A DNA stretch of 64,000 nt, from contig JAKSZP010007904.1 in assembly GCA_022478985.1 (NCBI GenBank), forward strand, positions 62,001-126,000. Direction: 5' to 3'. Below are positions 42,498 to 54,059 of this stretch, piece after piece (the stretch's first letter is position 1; every line of letters begins with the position of its first letter). The translations under genes were made by a program, and so were the position numbers. A model generated the notes under the pieces. The model was given only the letters and a program-made list of their open reading frames with translations, had not been told where the DNA came from and ran no database searches. Source of the stretch: Massospora cicadina (Eukaryota > Entomophthoromycota > Entomophthoromycetes > Entomophthorales > Entomophthoraceae).

Positions 42498-43160
42498 TTG
42501 TGTCTAAAAATGCTTTTTTATGACAAAAATCTTATCCAAACCTCTGAGCCGTTTATTAGCTTTCATGGCCTGGATGAGAACCCTATTCCAATATATCAAA
42601 TAACCCCTGAGAACCCTCTTTTGACCCCTACCATGCTCCGTGGCACTCAAGAAGTGGAGAAAGAACTTCGTTTAAAATATGATAAATTATATGCACCAGC
42701 AGAAGGCATGGTGGGGTATGTGGCCTCAGTATTAAGAGTGGCCAACTATCCCTCCCCCTTTTATGAATCCAAAACACACTCTGTTGGCTTTCTTGAGCCA
42801 GAGGAAGAATACTTTGGTGAGGTGGTGTCGTTGTCTACCTTAAATAAAGACCATTCTGGGTATTTTCTACTGACTACTACCCTCTCCTCCCCTTTAGGGA
42901 AGCTCACCACTACTATTTTGGTGGATAGTGGCGCCTCTGAAAACTTTATGGACCAGAGCCTAGCCAACCACCTTGGACTGAGTTATTTCCAGGTGGTATG
43001 GTTAAGGGAGTGGCGTCCCAAGGTATTTCCACTCTGAAGATCATTGGATAGTGGATAAATCAGGTTGGCAAGTACCACTTGTCTGATCACTTCAAAGCGT
43101 TCAAAAACCTCCTGTTCCCTATCATTTTTGGGTTTGGAGTGTTGTAGAAAGTTTAACGTT
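42498..43160 (+). pseudogene. Protease region of C
   Basis: ORF 42498-43037 (179 codons) ends with T-I-L-V-D-S-G-A-S-E-N-F-M-D, the retropepsin active site D-S-G-A with the N-F-x-D continuation typical of gypsy protease. The residues are intact, but the frame is lost soon after (43037). Confidence 0.85.
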
Positions 43161-43489
43161 AAACCAATCTGAAAGAGAATACTTTATCCCTCACCGTGAA
43201 GAATGGTCGCACATTAGTTGTGCCTTTATCAGAAGAGAACGCCCGGGGCGAATTTCCCCACTGGCCCCACCTTCACCCTTATAGCCTTGCCCCTTTTCTG
43301 AAGCCCTCAGTGTAAGTTCCTATACCTTCTTGCTTGGATGATTTGGAATCCTCTTTTGAGCAGCATCCGCTAATGCACTCCCTGAGCACTTTGAGTTTAA
43401 TTGTGACTTCAATATCACTGTGGATCTGATGCCTATATCTTCCCCATAAATCCATTGACTGTCTGGGAGGAAGAGGCGTTAGATGTGTG

Positions 43490-44200
43490 GGTGAACGAAC
43501 AGTTATCCAAAGGTGCGATTTTTAGATTACTCCCCTGTATGCTATCCACTTCTCTTTGTTGAGAAGTCTGATGGTACTCTGCGAATATGTGTGGACTATG
43601 TGAACCTTAACAACGTCACTGTACCAGATCTACATCCCGTCCCTTTTGGATTCTCAGATTGCGCGCTATGTGTAGAAGGCTAAGGTCTTTTCAAAGCTGG
43701 ATTGCCTTAATGCTTTCAATCAGATCTGGATTAAAAAGGGACAAGAGTGGTTGATTACATTCCGTACCAGAAAAGGGATCTTACATTTTTGGGTCATGCC
43801 CTTTGGGCTTAAGTATGCCCCTGCTATCTTTCAACGTCTCATTGATGCAGCGTTGGGGGACCTGCTAGGGGTATGCGCGGTTGCCTACATGGATGATATC
43901 CTGGCTTTTTCCCCGGATCAGGAGTCCCATGCAAATCACCTTTGGCGAGTGGTGGAGCGGTTAAAGGCAGCCAGCCTTACATTAAAAACAACAAAGTGTG
44001 AGTTCTTCAAATCCCAGGTCACGCTTCTGGGTAACGTCGTGTTTGACCATGGACACATGATAACTCCAGACAAGGAGAAGGCGATTTGTGAGTGGCCTAT
44101 CCCTACATCAGTAAAAGAATTGAGGAGTTTTCTAGGGACGTGTACGTTCCTCAAGAAGTTCACGTCAAACCTTTCTGAGGTGGCAGCGCCCTTGTAAAAA
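43490..44200 (+). pseudogene. Reverse transcriptase of C
   Basis: [15 protein letters not shown] (43555-43600), a broken stretch, then ORF 43751-44197 with V-M-P-F-G-L-K-Y-A-P-A-I-F-Q and intact catalytic Y-M-D-D (43886-43897), C-E-F-F-K-S-Q-V-T-L-L-G-N and L-R-S-F-L-G-T-C-T-F. The palm is intact, but upstream shifts prevent a full protein. Confidence 0.9.
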
Positions 44201-44289
44201 GCTAGTGGTGCAAAAGTGCTTCAATGGTCTTCGTTTTGGAGGATGCTTTCCAAGCTGTAGAAGTGTACCCTGTTTTCCACGAACATTCT

Positions 44290-44715
44290 TCACCATGTCG
44301 ACTCTTCCAATTAGTTCATTGTGTCTACTGATGCCTCCAACTTCGCCATAGCAGCTGCCTTATTACAAGTAGGCGAAGATGTGATAGAGCATCCAGTGGA
44401 ATATTTTTCCAGGAAAATGTCTCTGCCTGAGTTGAATTACGCCATTTACGACAAGGAGTTACTAGCAGTGGTGGGAGTGCTGACATATTGGCACCACCAA
44501 TTGCATGGCTCTACCCAACCATTCCACGTACATACAGATCACTGTGCCTTGCTGTACTATTGTGCCCTCATGTCCTAACCCCACGGCAGACCCGTTGGCA
44601 TGAGACCATTGCCCAATTTGCCTTTTCATATGAATTCACTAAGGGCAAGGATAATGGTTTGGCAGATGCTTTAAGCTGCAACCCTTCTTTAGCTCCTGAT
44701 CCAAAGGAGGTATAA
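44290..44715 (+). pseudogene. RNase H of C
   Basis: ORF 44321-44578: S-T-D-A-S-N-F-A-I-A-A-A-L, F-S-R-K-M-S-L-P-E-L-N-Y-A-I-Y-D-K-E-L-L-A and H-T-D-H-C-A-L. Frame shift to 44488-44715 with Q-T-R-W and A-D-A-L-S. Catalytic D, E and D positions are present in separate frames. Confidence 0.88.
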
Positions 44716-44941
44716 GTCCACAACACACAGGTGATTATTCCTCCAGAAGAAAATTCTGTCATACATTCTCTCTCCCCTGTACAACGGGCCAGCGCTTGCA
44801 CCTCTTGAAAACGCGGAGGAATATGGTATGTTCAGAAAGGTTGTCCTTTCTTAGCTGCTGTCGAGCGAATATACTATAATACTTGCTAAAAGCGCTGTAG
44901 ATCAAGAGGACCTATCCAGAGGTTATCATGTAAAGGATGAG

Positions 44942-45950
44942 ATGGTGTGGTTTCAGGGGCGCCTATGGGTTACTGCTGACCCACTGCGCCTGGAAATCAT
45001 CTGGTACCATCATGATGGAATCACCATTGGTCATCCTGGGAAAGCAAAGACCTTGGAGTTGATACGTTGCACCTACAATTGGATGGGCTTGCCTGCTCAG
45101 GTGGAGCGGTATTGTAAGAAGTGCCCGGTATGCAACCAGATGAAACCCAATCATCAACCTTTAGCGGGGTTGTTGGTACCAGTCAAAAAGGCTGATGGGC
45201 CCTGGACTTCCCTCTTGGTTGAATTCATTGTGGAACTACCTGTCTCTGAGAGGCTATGATGCCATCATGGTGGTGGTGGACCATTTTACGAAGTTCACCC
45301 AATTCATTCCTTGCAGAACTACAATAACCATGACTGAAATGGCCAGGCTCTTTGTCACGCATGTGTTTGCGCTCCATGGGGTTCCCCAAGAGATTATCAG
45401 TAACTGGTGACCCCAAATTTACCTTTGTCTTTTGGGAAGAGTTGTGTAAGACTCTTCAGATTCTCCCCTGATGTTTGGCTGCCTATCACCCTAAATCAGA
45501 TGGCCAGATTGAACGAGTGAACCAGTGCTTGTAGCAGCTCCTGAGGTGTTACGCCGCCGTGAATCATTCAGATTGGGCTTCTCACCTTCCTATAGCCAAA
45601 TTTAGTTACAACATGTTGCATTCTTCGATCAGTTGTTCCCCTTTTTTCGCCAGCCATGGCTTTAACCCGCCTTTAACATGGAGCCCAGCTGTGGGTCTAA
45701 GGTTTAAGCGGTGGTGAACTTTGCCAAGACAATCAAGAAGGTCCACCAGGGGGTTTCCACAAGCTTGGAGGCGGCAATTCAAGTGTATAAGGAGAACTCT
45801 GATGGGAAGCGCCGAGCGGGTCCTGTGTACAAGGAAGGGGATCTCATGATGCTTGATGCTCATAACATCCCTATCAAGCAGCCATGCAAGAAGCTGGGAC
45901 CAAAGAGGATTGGTCCTTACCGCGTTGTTAAAAAGGTGGGCCATGCCTCC
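44942..45950 (+). pseudogene. Integrase of C
   Basis: Intact HHCC zinc domain (H-H-D-G-I-T-I-G-H-P-G then C-K-K-C-P-V-C, 45005-45140). The core starts L-L-V-E-F-I where V-D-F is usual, so the first catalytic Asp is Glu. The second Asp region reads S-N-W-stop (45397-45412). Y-H-P-K-S-D-G-Q-I-E-R-V-N (about 45484-45525) keeps the Glu. C-terminal G-P-Y-R-V-V-K-K-V-G in ORF 45711-46043. Confidence 0.88.
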
Positions 45951-46059
45951 TATCAGCTAGATCTTCCCTCTTCATTTTGGATCTTCTCTGTCTTCCATGA
46001 AAGCAAATTGACGTTGTTTGAGGGCCCCACCAGAGACTCCTGAGCTTATCTTGTGGATG

Positions 46060-46240
46060 GGGCGCCAGAGTGGGAAGTGGATGAAATAGTAGTCTCCCGC
46101 CACGTTAAAAAGAAGGCTTAAGTACCTGGTATCCTGGAAGGGTTTTTATGCTGCATAGAACAGTTGGGTTCCAGAGCGCAACTGTGTGCATGCCCAAGTT
46201 CTGATTAAAGCTTTCCACGAGCGTTTCCCCCAGGCTGCTG
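46060..46240 (+). pseudogene. Chromodomain of C
   Basis: E-W-E-V-D-E-I-V-V-S-R then, after a one-base shift, L-K-Y-L-V-S-W-K-G-F, a stop, N-S-W-V and a helical end. Aromatic and W-K-G-F core residues fit a chromodomain. Confidence 0.8.
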
Positions 46241-46353
46241 GATCCCAACCTAAACTGACCGTTGCTTCCATAAGTTGGCCCTAACCACATGAACTTTTCC
46301 CTTGCACAAGCCCCTGGAGGGGGGGGTTGAGCCCCATTGGGAGGAGAGGGTTA

Positions 46354-47201
46354 TGTCATGATCAAATTACATCATAGTGAGGACCAACCCAAAGGATAGG
46401 GATGGGCGCCAGGAGGCCCAGAAGGTGAAGCTGCAGGCCCTCCTGACTTCAGGAATACACTAGACCAACGCTGGGTACAGGATAAATATGCCCAGACTGG
46501 TACTAATGAGGTGCCAAATGCCCAGCCCCTTACGTCAGCCCAGGCGTTAAAACGAATGCTTTACAAAATTAATGCTGACAGTTCCATTCAGTTAGTCGAG
46601 GAATGGGGTTTTGAAACCCATTCCATTTATGAAACAATGCGTTTGGGTCAGATCCAACTTCATTTTAATTACTCAAGTGAATTCAGTTTAGTGTTTTCTA
46701 CCAATTTGGATGGCAGCCTTTGACTATTGGTGGGTCAGTGCTTGGACCCACTTCAGCAAACCCCATACTTCCCCAATGTAGTTTAATTCTGTTTCACACG
46801 ACCAACACTTCTTGTTGGTCAACTTCTAAATAAACATTTTCCCGTTTTCCCATTTTTCTTATGGTTCTCTAGCAAACCTGTGTGCAGACCTCTTCGAGGA
46901 GGTCTCACGCTACATTAACCATCTTCTTTCAAATTCAATTAAATTTTTAACTCATGCACCGTTGGGTCGCCCAGGTTCCCTCCAACCTGGGACGTTTACC
47001 CCTTTCCCCTTTGTGCACCGCATCATTTTTGGTCAGTTGTTTGCTATCATGATTGCACTTTTTCCTTTTAGTTATTATTGCTCCAGCACCCTCTGCTGGG
47101 CTCTAGTAACTTTGGTACTAACATCTAGTTCCCATGCGTTGGCTCTGTGCACTAAGCACCACCACACTGGAAACAGGAGAGTTATAGACACTCTCCTTAT
47201 A
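46354..47201 (+). repeat. 3' LTR of C
   Basis: 848 bp, preceded by the purine tract gggaggagaggg. Contains a slightly better form of the hairpin, gaccaaca-cttct-tgttggtc (about 46801-46821). Confidence 0.92.
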
Positions 47202-47206
47202 AGAAT

Positions 47207-47680
47207 GGTCAATCAGTATCGACAGGTATACCCCAAAGAGGGGTCGTCCTACTCCTCATTTCATACATGATATCCATGGGAAAGCCGTTCTGAACATTTT
47301 GGTACCCAGGAGGCCCCTACCATGGCCAGAATGGAATATCTGGACATGTTGAACATTCCATACTTCCTAAAACCCAGATAGAAATCTGGAATTACACCCA
47401 TCGCCCTCTTCTACAAGCTCAAGTATGTTCCATGTGTGGCGCTGTCCAAAATGGGTATACCGTACCACAGAGCGATCCAACGCATCATACTCCTCATGTG
47501 TTGTACATGACAAATATGGTACTTTTGTATACCTCCTGGAAAAGTGCCCACCTCTAAAAGCGATATGGCGCGAGGTTCAGCGTCTCTTTTGCCAGGAGCA
47601 AACACAGACCTTTAGCCTATCCAAGAACATCTTTGCCTTGACCTTGAATTCTCTATACGACCCTCCTTCTGAGCCTTAGT
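47207..47680 (+). pseudogene. C-terminal part of LINE D ORF2
   Basis: Continues the LINE frame after C: K-R-G-R-P-T-P type segment, P-W-P-E-W-N region, then ORF 47425-47679 with V-W-R-C-P-K-W-V-Y-R-T-T and C-V-V-H-D-K-Y-G-T-F, L-L-E-K-C-P, the Cys/His end domain of LINE ORF2. Aligns with 57172-57666 of LINE F. Confidence 0.8.
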
Positions 47681-48015
47681 GGTGGTAATAGCTATGTGGA
47701 CTATGCTCACAGTTATCCTGACTGCCATCTCAGGCTATACTCCCACCCTCCAGGAAACTGTACAATAATTTCAGTCGCACTTTGTGGACCACTTTCAAGC
47801 TTGGTTGTTTGGATATATACCATCCCATCAACGCAGTTGGTCTCATCCTAGTTCCCAGTATGGTTCATCACTTCAAACCCCTTCCTTCACACGTGCTTAA
47901 TAATGGCGCAAGCCTCTACTCATGATACCCCTCTTCTTTTAATTAACGTTCCAGCTGGCAACCAGAGACACCAATAGCGTCTCTGGGGTGCCTCTAGCAT
48001 ATACCAGTACTTAGT
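47681..48015 (+). other. 3' UTR of LINE D
   Basis: Aligns with the reverse complement of 48840-49211 (LINE F 3' UTR), including accactttcaagct, ttgtttgg and tggggtgcctct. Confidence 0.75.
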
Positions 48016-48075
48016 TATTATTATTATTATTATTATTATTAAAATTATTAATATTATTATTATTATTATTATTAT
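48016..48075 (+). repeat. (TTA)n microsatellite at the LINE D 3' end
   Basis: About 60 bp of TTA repeats with small interruptions. Its place just after the 3' UTR suggests a LINE tail rather than an independent microsatellite. Confidence 0.9.
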
Positions 48076-48124
48076 ATCATAAGTGTCCATCTCATGGTCA
48101 GCCTTCATAAAATTAATATAAAAC

Positions 48125-48141
48125 ATAAACAATAACTCAAG
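48125..48141 (+). repeat. 17-bp target duplication of LINE D, right copy
   Basis: ataaacaataactcaag, identical to 36855-36871. Confidence 0.75.
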
Positions 48142-48160
48142 CACATTTTGAACCTGTGTG

Positions 48161-48780
48161 TTATGATCAAGGCCTTTTCTGACCGCCACATAGTCCAAAT
48201 TACCCGTTGCAAAGAGCAGGGAAAGGGGAGGTTTACAATCTTGCAGAGGATTTTGAAAATTACATTCTGGAGAATTAGAACCCAAAAGTCGATTTTATTG
48301 AATATGTCAGTGTTGAAGAGGTAGAAAATAAGCGACGCTCTAGCCAACCAGATGCTGCAAACTCATCTTTAACAAATATGGTGATGAGAGTATAAATCCT
48401 CATAATGGCACTCTGGCTGACTGGTTGCTGCCTCTGGATGAGGCGAGACAAACCTCTCAGAAATGGCAATCTGGAGAATCAGATGGCTCTATAACCCTAT
48501 AATTTATTTAACTTAGTGATAAGGATGTTATCAAAGTTTCAAGCTTTTGATTACTTCTTAAAGCCTGATAATAAATGCAGAAAAATTTGAAAATCACAAA
48601 GGTACCCATCCCAGGTTCTGAAATGGGTCTCTGCAAAAAGATAAATGGTTTAGATCCTTAAATTATTCCATAAATAATGAGTTTTAAGAGGACACCTAAG
48701 AAAACAGACCACTCTTCTCCTTAGTTAAAGTAAAATTTTTAATTAACATTTTAGACAAAGCAGCTTTGGATTCTATATTT
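48161..48780 (+). repeat. Truncated, diverged A-family LTR
   Basis: Begins tgttatgatcaaggc and aligns with the first 700-800 bp of the A LTR: gaccgccacat, ctctagccaaccagatgctgc, aatggcactctggctga, gataataaatgcagaaaa, tctgaaatgggtct, tttagatcctta. It stops where LINE F begins. A short match to the next part of the A LTR may resume near 62000 beyond LINE F. Confidence 0.8.
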
Positions 48781-48821
48781 TAATAAATATTTTAAATTTT
48801 AGAATTTTTAAATTTTATTAG

Positions 48822-49211
48822 GCTTAGGCCAACCAGGGGATGGAAACTTCTGATATGTCACACTAAATGAACTTACATCAGCAAGAGGCACCCCAGAGAA
48901 GCAAACGCTATCTCATGTTGCCAGCGGGAATGCCAAGAAATGGGAGGGGGTTTCGTGTGTAGGGACTTGTGCCACTATTGAGCACATATGCAGAAAAGGG
49001 TCTGAAGTGATGAACCAAACTGAAAACCAGGATGAGACCAATTGATGGCGACAGGATGGAAGGTACCCAAACAACTAGCTTGAAAGTGGTATATAAGTTG
49101 TGACTGAAATCGGCGTACAGCTTCCTAGAGAGTGGTAGTAAAGCCTAAAATGGCATCCAAGACAACAGTGTGGGAAGTCCACGTAGGGATTGCCACTACC
49201 AAGGGTAGGAG
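48822..49211 (-). other. 3' UTR of LINE F
   Basis: Reverse complement aligns with 47690-48010 (LINE D) and its last part (tcagaagtttccatcccctggttg) with LINE G near 5346-5370. No ORF. Confidence 0.75.
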
Positions 49212-49216
49212 GAAAG

Positions 49217-50852
49217 TGTAAGTCTCGAGACCAGCACATGAAGCTGGATAGGGTTCAGCACCCTTTCCAGACGAAGAGAGGCCCCAAGGCTCCTGTGGAC
49301 CCGCTGTCACAGCTAAGTGACCTCGCCCACATGATAGATGAGCGCTCAGTAATGGCTTTCCTCCCCAAAGCCCTCCCACTTTCACCCCTTCCCTCCTCTT
49401 CAATCCTGGTAGGATTGATAGAAGGGGTCTGCAGGGAGGTGGCTCACGTCAGGGGGCTTGGAGAGGGTCCAGAGGCACCCACTCCCCAGGAAAGTCATGG
49501 CCAAAAATTGGGGAAATTGCAATTTCTTGTGTCAGAGCCTGGTCAGTAATTTCTGGACTGGGGGAGCCAGTTTGGGCCAGTTGGGTTCAGAAGCCAGATC
49601 GGAATACAGCTCAGATTGAAAACCCAGGTTCAAACAGTTCATATCACATGTCTGACGTTCTGAGGCAGATCCAGGAATCTGGATCATATGAGCTGCCCAA
49701 TCGTGGGATTGGACTGAATTGCAACAGACCTGATCTATGGACCCCTGCCTTCTGATATGAATCTGGAATGCCCCAGCCATGAAAATTGGCTAATTTGAGT
49801 CATTGGGACCTGGATCAGCAGCATCAATTTGGCTTGGTCACAAGAAGTTGGAAAATTTGCAAAATTTTCTAAGCTTCTGCTAAATCAGGAGCTGCCTTTC
49901 ACCCCCCTCCAAGCTAGCCAACTGAATCCCCTCCCCATTCCCCTAAACAACCAATCCCCCAATACTTCCCCATGCCTATTAAACCATTTAAAAGGCAACT
50001 AGACCCACTGAGGGAAGTTGTTGATTTATTCTTTTTAGCCTTTGGTGAAATAAATCTTTGAATCTTCTTAGTTTGCAGCATACTTCACCCACTTACAACA
50101 CAAATTTAAACACGATTCTGTCATTTGATCTGACAAAGTGCGCCATCTCCCAGATCCTTTTCCTGATGTTTGCAGACTGGATTATCTGGTCACTCGATCC
50201 TGCCATGCGGCAGCTGATTGTCAGTGCAGAAATTAACCTACCCCCAAAGGTGAGCCCACTGTTCTGTTCATTTCTTCATGTCTGTTAAATGGAGCCCTTC
50301 TATTTATTTGGACGTCAAGTCCACTGAGTCTGCTCCCCAGTGGGAGCAGTCTCAAGTCGTCCCTGGCCCGCCGTGCATGGGTTTGGCTCTGATAGCCACC
50401 CCTGCCACTGTGGGTTCAACTCACTAGCGGGACTAAGAGTGTCCCCATCTGGGGAAACTCAGCCCCAGCCCCTCTCATGGGGTTTTCTCCACTTCTACCC
50501 ACATTCCCAACAACGTGCGGTCTCTGTGCCGCCTCCTGCTGGTGCACAAGCCTCCTCTTTGAGTTCTGAAGGCCAGCAACCGAGATCCCTGGAGGAGGAG
50601 TTGTCCTCCCCGCCTCTCCCGCCCTTGGGGGTTGCCCCGTAAGACTTGCAGTTGCCCCCAACGCAACCATCTGGTTTGCCTTGGGGGCCTTCAGTACGTT
50701 ACTGAACGTTTGCTTGCCTCACGTGTCCCATAAATCCCCACTTATCTTAGTCTCACAGACCGCTATGCCTCTGGCATTCTGGGCCCTCCACTGGGTGCTT
50801 GCGCACCCTGACTGGAAGCCCAATATAGTTCTTCTTAACCGCATCTGTGACA
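49217..50852 (+). repeat. 5' LTR of E
   Basis: 1636 bp, start TGTAAGTC, end TGTGACA. A TATA-like atttaaaag (about 49985) and AATAAA (50050) mark a plausible U3-R-U5 layout. It carries an ORF in U3 (to 49549) and another that crosses its end (50681-51019). Confidence 0.9.
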
Positions 50853-51760
50853 TAATAAACCAGCCCATAATTTCGGCCTTCTCTGCCCTCCTCGCTGGGA
50901 TGGGTGATGCGCTGGCCTATGCCCTCACTTTGAGCATGCTTTCTCTTTGTGACCTGTCCTTCTCCTGCTGGGCGGTAGCCTTGTTCATCAGGGCTTGCCG
51001 TCAGGATCAGCTGAATTAGTCCCCGGCCTGCAAAGCACCAATGGATAGTGTTACCCTTTAGCAAATGCAACAGGGTTGGTGGTTCCCCGTGTCCCCTCTG
51101 ATGAGGTGGCAGATCAAGTCCTGGGCATCCTGGCTGAGATCCAGTTGCGTCTCACTGCTGATGAGGTGAAGTCTCCACTTCCCTCTGATGCACAGCAGAG
51201 CGTGGCCCTCCTGGACGCCCTGGATGGGGATGCCCGCCATTGGGTCAGGGGAGTGCTCCGCTCTGCTGCCAAGCCAGGCAACCCCACCCCCTTGTTGGCG
51301 TTGGTTACCTCAGAGGTCCAGGCCCCTGAGTCAAGACCAGCGCGCCTCCTCCGCTTGTTTACGTTGGGACAAGAAGCCACAGACCTGGCCTCCTTGATTG
51401 AGGCCTTCACGGTCCTGGCTCCCATGGTCTCCATTCCAGTTAAAATCGCAGTCTCCGCATTCCGTGTGGCCCTGGATCCCACTGCAGTGGCCCATACCGC
51501 TTGGGATCCCCTCCCTGGATCTTTAGAGGTCGCATTTTCAGTGACTTAGGCAATTGAGGCCAGGCCCTGGCACAATCCGGCTTGTCCTGTCACCACTCCT
51601 GAGGCACCTCATGCTGCACCTCCTCCTGCCAGTGGGCGCGGCCAGGGGAAGCGTCCCTCTGGTTTAGCTGCCATGTGTTCCCCCCAGGGGCATCCTTGGT
51701 GGACTTCCCCAAAAAGGGAGTCCCTGCTGATGATACTGCCGGCCCCTAGCTCAGATCAGT
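50681..51760 (+). pseudogene. gag of E (starting within the LTR)
   Basis: ORF 50681-51019 crosses the LTR end at 50852 without a stop. ORF 51076-51549 (157 codons) follows in another frame with L-L-D-A-L-D-G-D-A-R-H-W-V and L-L-R-L-F-T-L-G-Q-E-A, a helical gag-like character. After 51549 a Pro-rich basic stretch (A-A-P-P-P-A-S-G-R-G-Q-G-K-R) may be a nucleocapsid-like tail; no zinc knuckle seen. Confidence 0.55.
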
Positions 51761-51880
51761 AGGCTGAATCATTGGGCCCCGGTGTTCATAGTCTGTTCAG
51801 GGTGATTAGATCGTCCCCCAGGGGGTGGAGGTTGCTCAGTGTGATGAGATCGTTCCCCAGGGTGAACCTGTATCCCCCTG

Positions 51881-52174
51881 ATGAGAGTAGGGGTGGTGCA
51901 TATTAACCCCCATTTACCCATGTGGAGCAAGGAGCTGTTGGAGACCCCAGTTCAGCCACGCCCTACTCCTGCAAATCTGGGCCAGTCTCTTCTGATGTTG
52001 GTTTATGGGCCCTCATCAGGTGCCATTTCGCTAGCCCACCCCAATAAAGAGAACAAAGCATACTTCTTGTTTCCAATTTTCTTTCCCTTGGAGTCAGGGG
52101 TAGTCACAGTACAAGCCCTGCTGGAAACTGGGGCGGCGGGTAACTTCATTGACCTTGCCATGGCCCAATCTTGA
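51881..52174 (+). pseudogene. Protease region of E
   Basis: ORF of 97 codons ending V-Q-A-L-L-E-T-G-A-A-G-N-F-I-D. This is the gypsy protease active site with the catalytic Asp changed to Glu (E-T-G-A), so it should be inactive. The following ORF 52171-52587 holds the rest and the linker to RT. Confidence 0.8.
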
Positions 52175-52599
52175 ATCTAGCGATGGATGAAGCTTTCTTC
52201 ATTCTGGGCGCCTCATCTCGGACTTTGATGTCCCGCTGCATCCAACGTCCATTGCACTTCTTGATTCACAACTTTGGGTTCACCGATCATTTCTTGGCAG
52301 TACAGGACTTGCTTTATCCTGTAGTCTTGAGGGTAGGCTGGTGGCGCCGCCAACAAGTTCATATCAATCTTGCCACCAACTCCTTGTTGTTTAAAAGCCT
52401 CAAGTTGAGTAGTGAGATTCCCTTGTTGAAAACCCTTCCCCAGGGTACATCTCTCGGTTCCATTGCCCCACTGGATCCCATTCTAGCTGACCTCCCTCCG
52501 GATTTTCCCCAATGCTTATCTCCATACAAGGCCATCTTTGACATGTCCCTGGCAACCAAGCTCCCATCCGCTCCGAGTACAACTTGATGTCGACTTGAC

Positions 52600-53320
52600 A
52601 GTCACCTAGTCAAGATCAACTGCCCCCTTTACCCCTATACGGAGGAAGAAGATAGGGCTTTCAGCAGTTGGTTGGACGACATGCTAGAGAAGGGGTGGCT
52701 TGTCAAGAAGTCTTCTCTGATTGCCACCCCCATAGTTTTCCCAGGAAAGCAGATGGGTCCCTGCGCCCCTGTGTTGACTATGGACACCTCAACAATATCA
52801 CTGTTCCAGAACCGTACCCTTTACCCCTTAGAGCAGAGTATAGCACAGGCCATCACCAAGTCTTGGGTCTTCTCGAAGTTGTACCTGGTGAATGCCTTCA
52901 ATCAAGTGAGGGTGGCGAGGGGACAGGAGCGGCTCGCAGCTATCTGCACTTGCTGGGGTCTTTTCCAGTTCAGGGTGATGCCGTTTGGCTTGAAGAATGC
53001 GCCAGCCACCTTCCAACGCCTAATTGATGATGCGCTGGGGGACTTGCATTTCTCATGTGCAGTGGCCTATATTGATAACATTTTGGTCCATTCCCCCACC
53101 CTCGAACAACACATGAGGGACCTCGAAGTGGTGGTGGCGGCCATCCACAAGGCAGGGCTATTCGTAAATCCCTCCAAGTGTGAGTTCTTCAGGGATGAGG
53201 TTACCTTCCTAGGTAATCTTGTCCTTAAGGATGGGTATTCCATCCCCCCAGCAAGTTAGAGGCCATTCAGTCTTGGCCTACCCTAACCACACAAAAGCAG
53301 CTCCACAGCTTTCAGGTACT
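52600..53320 (+). pseudogene. Reverse transcriptase of E
   Basis: ORF 52672-53259 (195 codons): L-V-N-A-F-N-Q-V-R-V, F-R-V-M-P-F-G-L-K-N-A-P-A-T-F-Q, the catalytic box Y-I-D-N (53068-53079; second Asp is Asn) and C-E-F-F-R-D-E-V-T-F-L-G-N. The early segment around 52740-52790 is shifted: the frame 52668-53027 gives L-R-P-C-V-D-Y instead. Preceded by I-N-C-P-L-Y-P-Y-T (52618), shared with J. Confidence 0.9.
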
Positions 53321-53890
53321 GTCACCTTTTTGAGGAAATTTTCCCCAGCTCTCGCTAAACTGGCAGCCCCATTGCACCCCCTCACTGGCAAGAACGTCCC
53401 CTTTACATGGTCCACCGAGTGCCAGCAGGCGTTTGAGAATATCAAGGAGGTGTTTGTCACATCCCCTGTCCTGCGGCATGCTGACATGTCCTGGCCTTTC
53501 ATAGTAGCCTGCGATGCCTCATCAGTGGCTGTGGGTGCTGTGCTGTTGCAGGAGTACGAGAGAGTTGAGCACCTGGTGGCTTATTACTCCTTGAAATTTA
53601 CCACAACCAAGAAAGCTTAGCCAATTTATGATAAGGAGCTAGCCACGGTGGCGTGTCGCTCACCCACTGGCGGTATCTCTTGCAGGGCGCCCTGCACAAA
53701 GTTACCATTTGGATAGACCATAAGGCCCTTCTTTACTACCATAAACATCAGAAGTTAGGTCACAGGCAGACCCGCATGTATTAAGACCTCTGTGAGTTCC
53801 AGTTCAAGTATAAATCATCAAAGGTCCAAAGAACGTCTTGCTGGACATGCTCAGTTGCAACCCCTCCCTGTTTCCCAACGAGGAGGAGGA
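53320..53890 (+). pseudogene. RNase H of E
   Basis: ORF 53219-53620: F-L-R-K-F-S-P-A-L, W-P-F-I-V-A-C-D-A-S-S-V-A-V-G-A-V-L. Stop at 53619, then broken pieces with I-Y-D-K-E-L and I-D-H-K-A-L-L-Y-Y-H (about 53710-53745). Confidence 0.85.
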
Positions 53891-54059
53891 CCCCTTGGAC
53901 CTTATGATGGTGGTACCCCCAGCTTAAATCCTCTCATTGGCTCCTCCTGTTGTATCTTTCGCTAACATAGACCCTGCCACTCCTCTCCTCTCATGTGTCC
54001 TCACTTCCCAAACCTGCTTCCCAGAAGGAATTGAGCTTCTTTCTGACTTTGATTCCATG

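Larger units (their letters stand above)
41252..47201 (+). mobile_element. Element C: gag-less Ty3/gypsy chromovirus in LINE D
   Basis: LTRs 41252-42099 and 46354-47201, both 848 bp, TGTCATG(G/A)TCAAAT to CTCCTTA(C/T)A. Flanking 5-mers ataat (41247-41251) and agaat (47202-47206), one mismatch. Plus-strand domains: protease, RT, RNase H, integrase, chromodomain. Only about 400 bp lie between LTR and protease, so gag is deleted. Confidence 0.92.
36872..48124 (+). mobile_element. LINE D, full-length, interrupted by element C
   Basis: Order on the plus strand: 5' UTR, ORF1 with degenerate knuckle, ORF2 endonuclease, RT and C-terminal zinc region, 3' UTR, (TTA)n stretch. A perfect 17-bp direct repeat flanks it (36855-36871 and 48125-48141). 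Its 5' start (actttttctttcctgta) resembles the start of LINE I near 62056. Gypsy element C (41252-47201) splits ORF2 near its end. The C-terminal frame is restored against LINE F when C and one duplication copy are disregarded. All ORFs carry stops. Confidence 0.88.

Noticed and set aside
47920..48347. Minus-strand ORFs over the TTA microsatellite
   Set aside because: The Ile-run ORF is a product of the microsatellite and the LTR-derived one is a shadow of repeats.
50416..51482. Minus-strand ORFs opposite gag of E
   Set aside because: GC-rich shadows of the plus-strand frames; no conserved features, and the plus strand fits the element's orientation.
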